Source of the DNA: Nocardioides sp. QY071
GTDB taxonomy: Bacteria; Actinomycetota; Actinomycetes; Propionibacteriales; Nocardioidaceae
Direction of reading: 5' to 3'
DNA length: 64,000 nucleotides
Assembly: GCF_029961765.1 (NCBI RefSeq)
Contig: NZ_CP124681.1
Location: 2,976,001-3,040,000, forward strand
Positions within the stretch are counted from its first letter, which is position 1. Each line of letters begins with the position of its first letter. The position numbers and the translations under genes are program-made. The notes under the pieces were generated by a model. That model did not search any database and was not told the origin of the DNA. It saw only the letters and a list, made by a program, of their open reading frames with translations. Shown here in pieces: positions 30,225 through 38,443 of the stretch.

Positions 30225-32392
30225 CGCGGCACCCGCGGCAGGCCGAGGCCGAACATCGAGATCAGCTCGCGCTGGACCTCCTGCACCCCGCCACCGAAGG
30301 TGAGCACGAGGTTCCGCTTGGCCTGCGCATCGAGGTAGTCGAGCAGGTCCTTCGTCACCGTCTCCCCCGCGTCACCGTGGCGGTGCACGAGCGAGATGAG
30401 GTCGGCGAGCAGGTGCTGCACCTGGTCGGAGGCGAAGACCTTCGACGACGACGCGTCCGCCACCTCGATCTCGCCGGCGGCCGCGGCACGCGCGACCTCC
30501 CAGTTGAGCAGCTCGTTGATCCGGAACACCGCGGTGGTCCTGCCGAGCACGTCGCGGACGTCGGGACGGTCGAGGACGCCGGCCGCCCCGGCCCAGCGCA
30601 GGACCCGATCGCGCAGGCCCTCGATCCGTCCGGCGGGGCCGAGCATGACCCGCTCGTGGTTGAGCTGGGTCGTGATCAGCTTCCAGCCCTGGTTCTCCTC
30701 GCCGACGAGCATGTCGACGGGGACCCGGACGTCGTTGAAGTACGTCGCGTTGACGTGGTGCGAGCCGTCGGCCGTGATGATCGGGGTCCAGCTGTAGCCG
30801 GGATCCTTGGTGTCCACGATCAGGATCGAGATGCCCTTGTGCTTCGGGGCGTCCGGGTCGGTGCGGACCGCGAGCCACAGGTAGTCGGCCTGGTGGCCGC
30901 CGGTGGTCCACATCTTCTGTCCGTTGACCAGGTAGTAGGGGTCGCCGTCGCCCTCGATCAGCTTGGCCGTGGTGCGCAGCGAGGCGAGGTCCGTGCCGGC
31001 GTCGGGCTCGCTGTAGCCGATCGCGAAGTGCACGTCGCCCTTGAGGATGCGCTCGAGGAAGAGGTCCTTCTGCTTCTGCGTGCCGTAGCGGATCAGGGTC
31101 GGGCCGACGGTCTGCAGGGTGACCGACGGGAGGTGCACGTCGGCGTACTGCGCCTCGTTGGCGAAGATCGTCTGCTCGATCTCGCCGAGCCCGTGGCCGC
31201 CGTACTCCTCCGGCCAGCCGACGCCCATCCAGCCGTCGGTGCCGAGGCGGCGGATCATCCGCTCGTAGGTCGGCCCGTGGCGGTTCCAGGCGCCCTCGAC
31301 CGGGTCCGGGTCGTGGATGCCGTCGAACTCGGCCGCGACACCGCCGAAGTACTCGCGCAGTCGCGCCTTGAGCGCGCGCTGGTCGTCGGTCAGCTCGAGG
31401 TTCTTGGCGTCGGCGTCCTCGACCGGGACGTCGGCCGCGGTGGTGTCGAGCGCGTGCGCGAGGTCGGTGCCCCACATGGTCAGCGCGACGAGCGGGTAGG
31501 TGATGTCGACGCCCATGCCGCCGTGGAGGTGGTGACAGGTGCGCAGGGCGTACGGCGCCACCTGGCTCGCCCAGTAGCCGGCCACGGCGAGGTCGTCCTC
31601 GGCCGGGAGGTCCTCGGCGACGCGCCACACGGCGTTGTCGGCAGCGAGGTCGAGGGTGCGCGAGGTGATGTAGACGTCGGCCATCTGGAGCGAGACGGCC
31701 TGGAACTCGGCGAGCGCGCGACCGAACTGCCGGCGGCCCTTGACGTAGTCGGCGGTCAGGTCGCGGGCACCGGCGAGCACGCCCGCGGCGGTGGCGGCCA
31801 GGCCGGCTCGAGCCAGGTCGCGCAGCCGGGCGGCGGCACCGTCGGCGAGCGGCTCGGCCGGGGCGCCGTCGAGGACGACGGTGTGCTGCGGGATGGCACT
31901 GGACGCGCTGGCGGGCAGCAGGGTCACGCCCGGACCGGCCGGGTCGACGAGCACGACGACCTCGTCGTCCCCGTCGGCGGCCGTCACGAGGAGGCGGGCG
32001 GCCTGCTCGGCGAAGGTGACGGCGAGCTTGCGGCCGCTGACCGTGCCGTCGGCGTACGTCGCGGCGCCGCGCAGCGCGGGCGTGAGGACCAGCTCGCCGG
32101 CGGCGATGCCGGGCAGCAGCTCCTTGCGCTGGGCGTCGGTGCCGTGGCCGGCGAGGGTGAGGGCGCCGCAGCACAGCGTCTCCCACGCCGGCACCTGGAC
32201 GGCGACGCGGCCGGTCTCGCGGAGCAGGACGGCGACCTCGGTGAGGCCGAGTCCTTCGCCACCGTGCTCCTCGGGAACCGGCAGCGAGGTCAGTCCGGCT
32301 CCGGCCCAGGCCGCCCAGTCCCGGGCGTCGGCCTCGCGCTCGAGCACCTCGCCGACGACGGCACGTACTGCGTTGATCGCCTCTGCATCCAC
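30221..32392 (-). CDS. Fused ChsE1-ChsE2 acyl-CoA dehydrogenase
   Basis: 723 residues holding two dehydrogenase domains. N-terminal half (about 1-320) resembles FadE28/ChsE1, ending RTCHHLHGGMGVDITYPL. After a linker (321-332), the C-terminal half (about 333-723) resembles FadE29/ChsE2 along its length: GPTYERMIRRLGTDGWMGVG, VTLQTVGPTLIRYG, EPDAGTDLASLRTTA, VDTKDPGYSWTPII and ending FGLGLPRVPR. In M. tuberculosis these are two adjacent genes giving an alpha2beta2 enzyme for the propanoyl side chain. GTG start; TACAGT ends six bases upstream (leaderless), inside the KstR box region. Confidence 0.9.
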   Translation of the reverse strand: MDAEAINAVRAVVGEVLEREADARDWAAWAGAGLTSLPVPEEHGGEGLGLTEVAVLLRETGRVAVQVPAWETLCCGALTLAGHGTDAQRKELLPGIAAGELVLTPALRGAATYADGTVSGRKLAVTFAEQAARLLVTAADGDDEVVVLVDPAGPGVTLLPASASSAIPQHTVVLDGAPAEPLADGAAARLRDLARAGLAATAAGVLAGARDLTADYVKGRRQFGRALAEFQAVSLQMADVYITSRTLDLAADNAVWRVAEDLPAEDDLAVAGYWASQVAPYALRTCHHLHGGMGVDITYPLVALTMWGTDLAHALDTTAADVPVEDADAKNLELTDDQRALKARLREYFGGVAAEFDGIHDPDPVEGAWNRHGPTYERMIRRLGTDGWMGVGWPEEYGGHGLGEIEQTIFANEAQYADVHLPSVTLQTVGPTLIRYGTQKQKDLFLERILKGDVHFAIGYSEPDAGTDLASLRTTAKLIEGDGDPYYLVNGQKMWTTGGHQADYLWLAVRTDPDAPKHKGISILIVDTKDPGYSWTPIITADGSHHVNATYFNDVRVPVDMLVGEENQGWKLITTQLNHERVMLGPAGRIEGLRDRVLRWAGAAGVLDRPDVRDVLGRTTAVFRINELLNWEVARAAAAGEIEVADASSSKVFASDQVQHLLADLISLVHRHGDAGETVTKDLLDYLDAQAKRNLVLTFGGGVQEVQRELISMFGLGLPRVPR

Positions 32393-32400
32393 GGAGAAAC

Positions 32401-32414
32401 TGTAACGTGTTCTA
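32401..32414. promoter_or_regulatory. KstR operator (perfect)
   Basis: TGTAACGTGTTCTA fits the published KstR consensus TnnAACnnGTTnnA at all fixed positions. It lies between the divergent chsE fusion and alpha/beta-hydrolase genes (starts 32392 and 32426) and overlaps the -10-like TACAGT (minus, 32399-32404) and TAGTCT (plus, 32413-32418), so one site could repress both. Confidence 0.92.
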
Positions 32415-32425
32415 GTCTGGCCCGC

Positions 32426-33349
32426 ATGGGTGCCGTCTCACTGATCGACGTCGCGCGCCGCCGCGTGGAGCTGCCGGCGACCCGGATCCCGTCGGGACGG
32501 ATGGTGGAGCTGCCGGGACGGGGCGGGTCGACGTACGTCACCGACACGCCGGGACCGCACCCGGACTCGCCGGCGATCGTACTGCTGCACGCGCTCGGCA
32601 CGACCGGACTGCTCACCTGGTTCCCCGCGATCGAGCCGCTGTCGCGGCGTTTCCGCGTGATCACGCTCGACCAGCGCTGGCACGGGCGCGGCATCCAGGG
32701 CGCGGAGTTCTCGCTCACCGACTGCGCCGACGACGTGGCCGCGCTGGTCGACGTCCTCGGGCTGGACGAGGTGATCGTCGGCGGCTACTCGATGGGCTCG
32801 ATCGTCGCCCAGCGGGTCTGGCGCCAGCATCCGGCGATCGTGGCCGGCCTGGTCCTCGGCGCGACCACCGACCGGTTCCAGCTCACCGCGGCCGAGCGCG
32901 GGTTCTTCCTGGGCATGGGCTCCACCATGGTCGCGCTGCGCGGCGTCTCGCGGTCCCGTACGGCGGTGCGCGCGGCCCGTGCGGCGGCGCGGGGCGTCGA
33001 CCTCGAGGTCTCCGACCTGCACGAGTGGGCGCTGCGCGAGTTCCGCTCGACCAGCCCGTGGGCCGTCGGGCAGGCGCTCGCCGCGCTCGGCCAGCACCAC
33101 TCGCGACCGTGGCTCTCGCGGATCGACGTACCGACCGCCGTGGTCGCGATGATGCGCGACCGGGTCATCCCGACCCCGCGCCAGCTCGCGCTGGCACGCG
33201 CGATCCCCGGCGCGACCGTGCACGAGGTCGACGACGGGCACGCCGGGTGCGTGCTCGGCGCCGGGAAGTTCGTGCCGCGCTTCGTCGAGGCGGCCGCGAC
33301 CGTCAACGCGCGGCGTCGGGACTTCCCGCGCCATCGACCGCTGCGCTGA
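32426..33349 (+). CDS. Alpha/beta hydrolase, KstR-box-linked
   Basis: 307 residues of the alpha/beta-hydrolase fold. Oxyanion region LLHALGTTGLLTWF, nucleophile elbow GGYSMGSIVAQ, and a late DDGHAG histidine give an intact triad pattern; acid residue is likely in AMMRDRVIPTP. The substrate is unknown; divergence from chsE under a KstR box suggests steroid or acyl-CoA ester metabolism. ATG at 32426 with TAGTCT ending seven bases before it. The 3' end overlaps the convergent acyltransferase gene by 47 bases. Confidence 0.8.
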   Translation: MGAVSLIDVARRRVELPATRIPSGRMVELPGRGGSTYVTDTPGPHPDSPAIVLLHALGTTGLLTWFPAIEPLSRRFRVITLDQRWHGRGIQGAEFSLTDCADDVAALVDVLGLDEVIVGGYSMGSIVAQRVWRQHPAIVAGLVLGATTDRFQLTAAERGFFLGMGSTMVALRGVSRSRTAVRAARAAARGVDLEVSDLHEWALREFRSTSPWAVGQALAALGQHHSRPWLSRIDVPTAVVAMMRDRVIPTPRQLALARAIPGATVHEVDDGHAGCVLGAGKFVPRFVEAAATVNARRRDFPRHRPLR

Positions 33350-34730
33350 GCCGGGCCAGCTCCCCCGGGAAGTGGCGCACGAGCGCGTCGGTGTCGGGCA
33401 TCGACTCGCGGCAGGCGATCGCGCCGACATGCATCTGGCCGGCGTTCGACATCACGGTGACGTTCAGGCCAGCACCGTGGAAGACCGGGCCGAGGGGACA
33501 CAGGGCGTCGATCCGCGCACCCATGAAGTAGAGCGGGACCGGCGGTCCGGGCACGTTGGAGATGACCAGGTTGTGCACGACCGGGTGCTTCTCCGCCAGG
33601 CGCAGGTTGGCGTAGGCGCGCACCGCGAGACCGAAGGTCCGCGGCGCGGCGAACTCCGCCCAGTCCTGCAGTGCGTCGGCGCTGATCGCGTTGTGGTGCT
33701 CCTTGGCGTGCTGGTTGCGCTCGGCGAGCATCCGCAGCCGCTCCAGCGGGTCGTCGATGTCGGTGCCGAGCTTGGTGAACAGCGCGGAGACCTTGTTGGC
33801 GCCGGTCGAGCGCCGTGAGCTGTCGCGCACGCTGACGGGGACGGTCGCCAGCAACGAGGACTCGGGCAGCTCGTCGCGCTCGGCGAGGTAGGCGCGCAGC
33901 GCGCCGCCGGAGACGGCGAGGACGACGTCGTTGACGGTGGTGCCGGTGACCTTCTTGATGCGGCGGATCTCCTCGAGGTCGAGGTCGGCCATCGCGATCG
34001 AGCGGTGCGAGGTGATGGTGCCGTTGAAGGAGGTGCGCGGGGCGGAGAAGGGCGCGGCCATGGCGGTCCCCTGCCGGGCGCGACCGATGCTCCTGGTGAC
34101 CAGCTGGGCCGAGGGCTTGAGCACCTTGACCAGGGTGACCGGGCGGGTCGCCGTACCGATGACGGCACGGCCGAGCAGCTCGCCCCGACCGGGGTCGCGC
34201 GGGTGCGGGGCGTTCTCGGGCACCAGGGGCGGTGAGTCGGGCTCGAGCGAGCACAGGTGCGAGATCAGGTTGGAGCCGGAGACGCCGTCGACCGTCGCGT
34301 GGTGCATCTTGGCGAACACGACGACCTTCTCGGACTCCTCGCCCTCGGGCCGGTAGCCCTCGATCACCCACATCTCCCACAGTGGGCGGGAGCGGTCGAG
34401 CGGCAGCGAGGCGAGGTGGGCGCACAGGTCCATCAGCTCGGCGTACCCACCGGGCGTCGGCAGCGCGAGCCGGTGCACGTGGCGCTCGATGTCGAAGCCC
34501 TTGTCGCGCACCCAGACCGGGTGGTCGAGGCCGAGCGGGACGCCGCGCACCTTGCGGGTGAAGCCGGGCACGTCGCGCACGCGGACCTCGATCTCGCGCT
34601 GCATCGCGGCGAAGGTGTAGCGCGCGGTCATCGTCGCCGGGTCGAGCACCATCACCGCGCACACGTGCATCAGCTGGGCGGGCGTCTCCAGGTAGAGGAA
34701 GCTCGCATCCAGTCCCGACAGCCGATCCAT
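33303..34730 (-). CDS. WS/DGAT-type acyltransferase
   Basis: 475 residues of the wax-ester synthase/diacylglycerol acyltransferase family. Active-site motif MHHATVDGVSG is at about residue 140; the start MDRLSGLDASFLYLETP, VVLAVSGGALRAYL and NVPGPP are diagnostic. It makes triacylglycerol or wax esters for storage at the membrane. ATG follows GGGGGTCAGCG. Next to a degenerate KstR site, so coupling of steroid-derived acyl-CoA to storage lipid is plausible but inferred. Confidence 0.92.
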   Translation of the reverse strand: MDRLSGLDASFLYLETPAQLMHVCAVMVLDPATMTARYTFAAMQREIEVRVRDVPGFTRKVRGVPLGLDHPVWVRDKGFDIERHVHRLALPTPGGYAELMDLCAHLASLPLDRSRPLWEMWVIEGYRPEGEESEKVVVFAKMHHATVDGVSGSNLISHLCSLEPDSPPLVPENAPHPRDPGRGELLGRAVIGTATRPVTLVKVLKPSAQLVTRSIGRARQGTAMAAPFSAPRTSFNGTITSHRSIAMADLDLEEIRRIKKVTGTTVNDVVLAVSGGALRAYLAERDELPESSLLATVPVSVRDSSRRSTGANKVSALFTKLGTDIDDPLERLRMLAERNQHAKEHHNAISADALQDWAEFAAPRTFGLAVRAYANLRLAEKHPVVHNLVISNVPGPPVPLYFMGARIDALCPLGPVFHGAGLNVTVMSNAGQMHVGAIACRESMPDTDALVRHFPGELARLSAAVDGAGSPDAAR

Positions 34731-34749
34731 CGCTGACCCCCATGAAAAC

Positions 34750-34763
34750 TAGAACGGGTACCA
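34750..34763. promoter_or_regulatory. KstR-like operator (one mismatch)
   Basis: TAGAACGGGTACCA matches TnnAACnnGTTnnA except one base (GTA for GTT). It lies between the divergent WS/DGAT gene (start 34730) and the esterase gene (start 34796). Confidence 0.6.
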
Positions 34764-34795
34764 GTTTCTCACAACGAGCCGGATACTCTCGCGTC

Positions 34796-36079
34796 ATGGG
34801 TTTCGTACGGCGCCAGCTCGTCACGGCGGCGCTGACCGCCAACGCCATCCGCCCCGTCCCCGGCTTCCGTGCCGGCATCCCCGCCTTCTTCGCCGGCTGG
34901 CTCACCGGCGAGCTCGCGCCCCACGTCCTCGGGCTGACCGTCGCCGACGCCGCCGCCCACGCGACCGGGTCGCGGCGCGACTGGCGCGGCCTGGCCCTGG
35001 CCGGGCTCTCCGCAGCCGGACTGGCGTACCTGGTCAAGCAGAGCCGGCAGGCGGTCGACGACGCCGAGGACGCGCTGGTCGAGGGCCTCGGCGTGGAGTA
35101 CGTCGAGCAGCTCGACGCCCGGCCGACGCCGGCGGACCTCGCGACGCCGTGGCGACGGCTGGCCAACCCGTTCGCCTTCGGGCGGGCGGCCCGCCGAGCG
35201 GGGGTCGAGGTGCACCGCGACATCCCGTTCACGCCGTACGGACGACGGGGGCTGCTCGACGTCTACACCTCCGAGGTGACTCCGGCCGCCGGGGCGCCGG
35301 TGCTGCTGCAGGTGCACGGCGGCGGCTGGGCGATCGGCAACAAGGACCAGCAGGGACTGCCGCTGATGCAGCACATGGCCGCGAAGGGCTGGGTCTGCGT
35401 CGCGATCAACTACCGGCTCGCGCCGCGCGACCGGTGGCCGGCGCAGGTCGTCGACGTGAAGGCCGCGATCGCGTGGATCAAGGAGAACATCGCGGAGTTC
35501 GGCGGCGACCCGTCGTACATCGCGATCACCGGCGGCTCGGCCGGCGGGCACCTCACCGCCCTCACGGCCGTCACCCCCAACGCGCCGGAGTTCCAGCCCG
35601 GTTTCGAGTCTGCCGACACGACCGTCCAGGCCGCGGTCCCCTACTACGGCGTCTACGACCTCGCCGGCGCGAGCGGGCTGCGCACCGCCGAGCTGATGCG
35701 CGACAAGTTCCTCGCCCCGATCGTCTTCAAGCGCTCGCCGCGCACGGAGCGCGAGGTGTTCGAGGAGGCGAGCCCGCTGCTGCGGGTCACCGCCGACGCC
35801 CCGGACTTCTTCGTCATCCACGGCTCCCGCGACACCCTGGTCGACGTCGGGCAGGCGCGGGCGTTCGTCGAGGCGCTGCGCTCGACCTCCAAGCGGACGG
35901 TGACGTACGCCGAGCTGCCGGGCGCCCAGCACGCGTTCGACATCTTCCCGTCGATCCGCTCCCAGCACCTGGTCCGCGCCACCGACCGGTTCCTGCACTG
36001 GCACTGGAACGGATGGCGGCGGGAGCGGCTGTCCACAAGCTCCCCCGCACCGTTGGATCCGCCCGCCGACGCGACGTAG
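34796..36079 (+). CDS. Membrane-anchored HSL-type esterase/lipase
   Basis: 427 residues: hydrophobic N-terminal half with likely membrane segments (GFRAGIPAFFAGWLTGE; LALAGLSAAGLAYLVKQS), then a hormone-sensitive-lipase-like domain with oxyanion motif VHGGGWAIG, nucleophile GGSAGGHLT, acid in SRDTLVDVG and catalytic H in GAQHAFD. It resembles mycobacterial Lip proteins that hydrolyse short-chain esters. ATG with TACTCT ending six bases upstream; near a degenerate KstR site. Substrate not determined. Confidence 0.87.
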   Translation: MGFVRRQLVTAALTANAIRPVPGFRAGIPAFFAGWLTGELAPHVLGLTVADAAAHATGSRRDWRGLALAGLSAAGLAYLVKQSRQAVDDAEDALVEGLGVEYVEQLDARPTPADLATPWRRLANPFAFGRAARRAGVEVHRDIPFTPYGRRGLLDVYTSEVTPAAGAPVLLQVHGGGWAIGNKDQQGLPLMQHMAAKGWVCVAINYRLAPRDRWPAQVVDVKAAIAWIKENIAEFGGDPSYIAITGGSAGGHLTALTAVTPNAPEFQPGFESADTTVQAAVPYYGVYDLAGASGLRTAELMRDKFLAPIVFKRSPRTEREVFEEASPLLRVTADAPDFFVIHGSRDTLVDVGQARAFVEALRSTSKRTVTYAELPGAQHAFDIFPSIRSQHLVRATDRFLHWHWNGWRRERLSTSSPAPLDPPADAT

Positions 36080-36112
36080 GGTCACCACACGACCACGACC
36101 CGGAGGACCACC

Positions 36113-36361
36113 ATGGCCATGTCGAACGCCAACCTGGAACGGCGCATCGAGCGCAACACCAACGACATCGAGGCGATCTACGACATCCTGACCGACCACG
36201 GTGAGCAGCTGGGTGCGATTCAGGCAAAGCTCGTCGAGCACGATGCCCGGTTCGAGGCGATCGACGCCCGGTTCGAGGCGATCGACGCCCGGTTCGACGG
36301 AGTCGACGCGACCCTTGCCGAGATCCTGCGCCGGCTGCCCGAGCCGCCGGCCGAAGGCTAG
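36113..36361 (+). CDS. Short coiled-coil protein with heptad repeat
   Basis: 82 residues. Starts MAMSNANLERRIERNTNDIE and is helical throughout; DARFEAI repeats at about residues 44-57, then DARFDGV, giving seven-residue spacing and a coiled coil. No enzyme domain or membrane segment. The final TAG shares bases with the stop of the convergent dehydrogenase gene (CTAG). Function unknown; it may be co-transcribed with the esterase 33 bases upstream. Confidence 0.65.
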   Translation: MAMSNANLERRIERNTNDIEAIYDILTDHGEQLGAIQAKLVEHDARFEAIDARFEAIDARFDGVDATLAEILRRLPEPPAEG

Positions 36362-38352
36362 GAGCGCGGCAGCCCGAGGATGCGCTCGCCCGCGACGTTG
36401 CGCAGGATCTGCGTCGTACCGCCGGCGATCGACAGGCAACGGGTGTTGAGCTGCTCCCAGACGTCGGCCGCGAGCGGGTCGCGAGACTCCTTGCCGATCG
36501 GGCCGAGCAGGGCGAGGTCGTCGCCCTGGAGCCGGACCACGAGCTCGGCGGAGTCCTGACGGCTGCGGACGCCGAGCAGCTTGGCCACGCTCGACTCGGC
36601 GCCGGGGCCGTGGCCGCCGAGGGCGCGCAGGGTGGTGCGCACGCCGAGGAGCGCGCAGACGGTGGCGAGGGCGACCTGACGGCCGACCTCGACGCGCTCG
36701 ACGGGACCGAGGTCGCGGGTCGCGGCGAGCTCGACGGCGCGCTCGACGCTCTTGGTGAGCCGGGCGCCGGCCATGGCGACCCGCTCGTTGGCGAGGGTGG
36801 TGCGGGCCAGGCGCCAGCCGTCGCCGGGCTCGGCGACGACGCAGTCGTCGGGCACGAAGACATCGTCGAGGAAGACCTCGTTGAACAGCGCCTCGCCGGT
36901 GATCTCGCGCAGCGGCCGGACCTCGATGCCGGGCGTGCGCATGTCGACGAGGAAGTAGGTGATGCCCTTGTGCTGCGGGACGTCGGCGTCGGTGCGGGCC
37001 AGGCAGATGCCCCAGTCGGCACGCTCGGCGACCGAGGTCCACACCTTCTGCCCGGTCAGCGACCAGCCGCCGTCGACCTTCACGGCGCGGGTGCGCAGCG
37101 AGGCGAGGTCCGAGCCGGAGCCGGGCTCGGAGAACAGCTGGCACCAGGTCAGCTCGCCGAGCAGCGAGGGCCGCACGAAACGCTCGCGCTGCGCATCGGT
37201 GCCGTGGGCGAGGATCGTCGGGACGGCCCAGCCAGCGATCACCAGGTCCGGACGTACGACGCCCGCGCGGCCCAGCTCCTGGTCGATGACGATCTGCGTG
37301 GTGGCGTCGGCACCGAGGCCGTAGGGGGTGGGCCAGTGCGGCGTCAGGTAGCCCGCGTCGACCAGGGCCGCCCGCTGCTCGGCCGCCGGCAGCCCGGCGA
37401 TCCGCTCGGCGACGGCGCGCGCCTCCGGCCGGATCGGCTCGTCGCGGCCCTCGAGGTCGACGTCGACACGACGCCGGACACCGGACACGGCGGCGGCGGT
37501 CACCCGCTCCGCCGCGGGGTCGGCGGAGCCGACGAGGGCTCGCAGGGTGAGCGCGCGGCGCAGGTAGAGGTGGGCGTCGTGCTCGTAGGTGAAGCCGATG
37601 CCGCCGAGGACCTGGATGCAGGCCTTGGCGACCTCGACGGCGCCGTCGAAGCAGGTCACGTGGGCGACGTCGGTCGCGAAGGCCCACTGCTCCTCGTCGG
37701 CGCCACCGGCCGCCGCGGCCGCGTCCCAGGCTGCCGCGGTGACGGCCTCGGCGGTCTCGAGCATCTGGGCGCACAGGTGCTTGATCGCCTGGAAGGCGCC
37801 GATCCGCTGGCCGAACTGCTCACGCACCTTGGCGTAGTCGACCGCCGTCTCCAGGCACCAGCGCGTCACACCGGCGGCCTCGGCCGCGGCCAGGGTGACC
37901 GCGGTACGCCGCGCGGCCGGCTCGGCGAGCCCGGGACCAGTGCCGCGGGCGTGCCGTGCCGAGAGGTCGATGCCGGGCGCGGGGACGCCGCGGCCCGCCG
38001 TACCGCCGTCCCACACGACGCCGTCGTCGTCGAGCTGCACGCCGTGCCGCCCGGGCGTGCCGGTCAGCAGGCCGCCGACGGCCGCGCCGAGCAGTCCGCC
38101 CGGCAGCAGCTCGTGGGCGCAGGCCTCGAGGGCCACCGCCTGGTCGAGCACGGTGCCGCCACCCCCGCCGTCCGCCTCGGGTACGGCGATCGCGTGGACC
38201 CCCATCTCCTCGATCGCGGCCCAGATCGCGGCGAAGTCGGCATCCACCTCGCCCTCGGCGGCGCGGACCGCCGCCAGCGGGGACAGGCTCGCGGCCCACT
38301 TGCGCAGGCTGTCGGCGAGCTCGACCTGCTCGTCGGTGATGCCGATCGACAT
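36358..38352 (-). CDS. Fused acyl-CoA dehydrogenase, FadE34/ChsE3-like
   Basis: 664 residues with two dehydrogenase domains (about 1-325 and 326-664). First ends CIQVLGGIGFTYEHDAHLYLRRA; second shows SEPGSGSDLASLRT, WSLTGQKVWTS, and SIAGGTTQILRNVAGERILGLPR. FadE34 (Rv3573c, ChsE3) is a single-chain two-domain dehydrogenase acting on 3-oxo-cholest-4-en-26-oyl-CoA type side chains; length and the KstR box 59 bases upstream support the call. Start ATG at 38352 has AAGGAG four bases before it. In M. tuberculosis the gene is divergent from kstR; here they are 4.1 kb apart. Confidence 0.82.
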   Translation of the reverse strand: MSIGITDEQVELADSLRKWAASLSPLAAVRAAEGEVDADFAAIWAAIEEMGVHAIAVPEADGGGGGTVLDQAVALEACAHELLPGGLLGAAVGGLLTGTPGRHGVQLDDDGVVWDGGTAGRGVPAPGIDLSARHARGTGPGLAEPAARRTAVTLAAAEAAGVTRWCLETAVDYAKVREQFGQRIGAFQAIKHLCAQMLETAEAVTAAAWDAAAAAGGADEEQWAFATDVAHVTCFDGAVEVAKACIQVLGGIGFTYEHDAHLYLRRALTLRALVGSADPAAERVTAAAVSGVRRRVDVDLEGRDEPIRPEARAVAERIAGLPAAEQRAALVDAGYLTPHWPTPYGLGADATTQIVIDQELGRAGVVRPDLVIAGWAVPTILAHGTDAQRERFVRPSLLGELTWCQLFSEPGSGSDLASLRTRAVKVDGGWSLTGQKVWTSVAERADWGICLARTDADVPQHKGITYFLVDMRTPGIEVRPLREITGEALFNEVFLDDVFVPDDCVVAEPGDGWRLARTTLANERVAMAGARLTKSVERAVELAATRDLGPVERVEVGRQVALATVCALLGVRTTLRALGGHGPGAESSVAKLLGVRSRQDSAELVVRLQGDDLALLGPIGKESRDPLAADVWEQLNTRCLSIAGGTTQILRNVAGERILGLPRS

Positions 38353-38362
38353 GGTGCTCCTT

Positions 38363-38395
38363 GGTCTCGAGGCTCGCTGCGCTCGCACCTCAACC
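38363..38395. repeat. Dispersed intergenic repeat
   Basis: GGTCTCGAGGCTCGCTGCGC continues to GCACCTCAACC. The centre GCTCGCTGCGCTCGC is nearly palindromic. A 17-base core GGCTCGCTGCGCTCGCA recurs exactly at 63315-63331. Sits in the 5' leader of the FadE34-like gene. Confidence 0.6.
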
Positions 38396-38410
38396 TGCGG
38401 AGCGCCAAAC

Positions 38411-38424
38411 TAGAACGCGTTCTA
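38411..38424. promoter_or_regulatory. KstR operator (perfect palindrome)
   Basis: TAGAACGCGTTCTA, a full 14-base palindrome fitting TnnAACnnGTTnnA. Between the FadE34-like dehydrogenase (start 38352) and the methyltransferase (start 38444); TAGAGT (38432-38437) is a possible -10 for the latter. Confidence 0.93.
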
Positions 38425-38443
38425 ACTCTACTAGAGTGCACGG

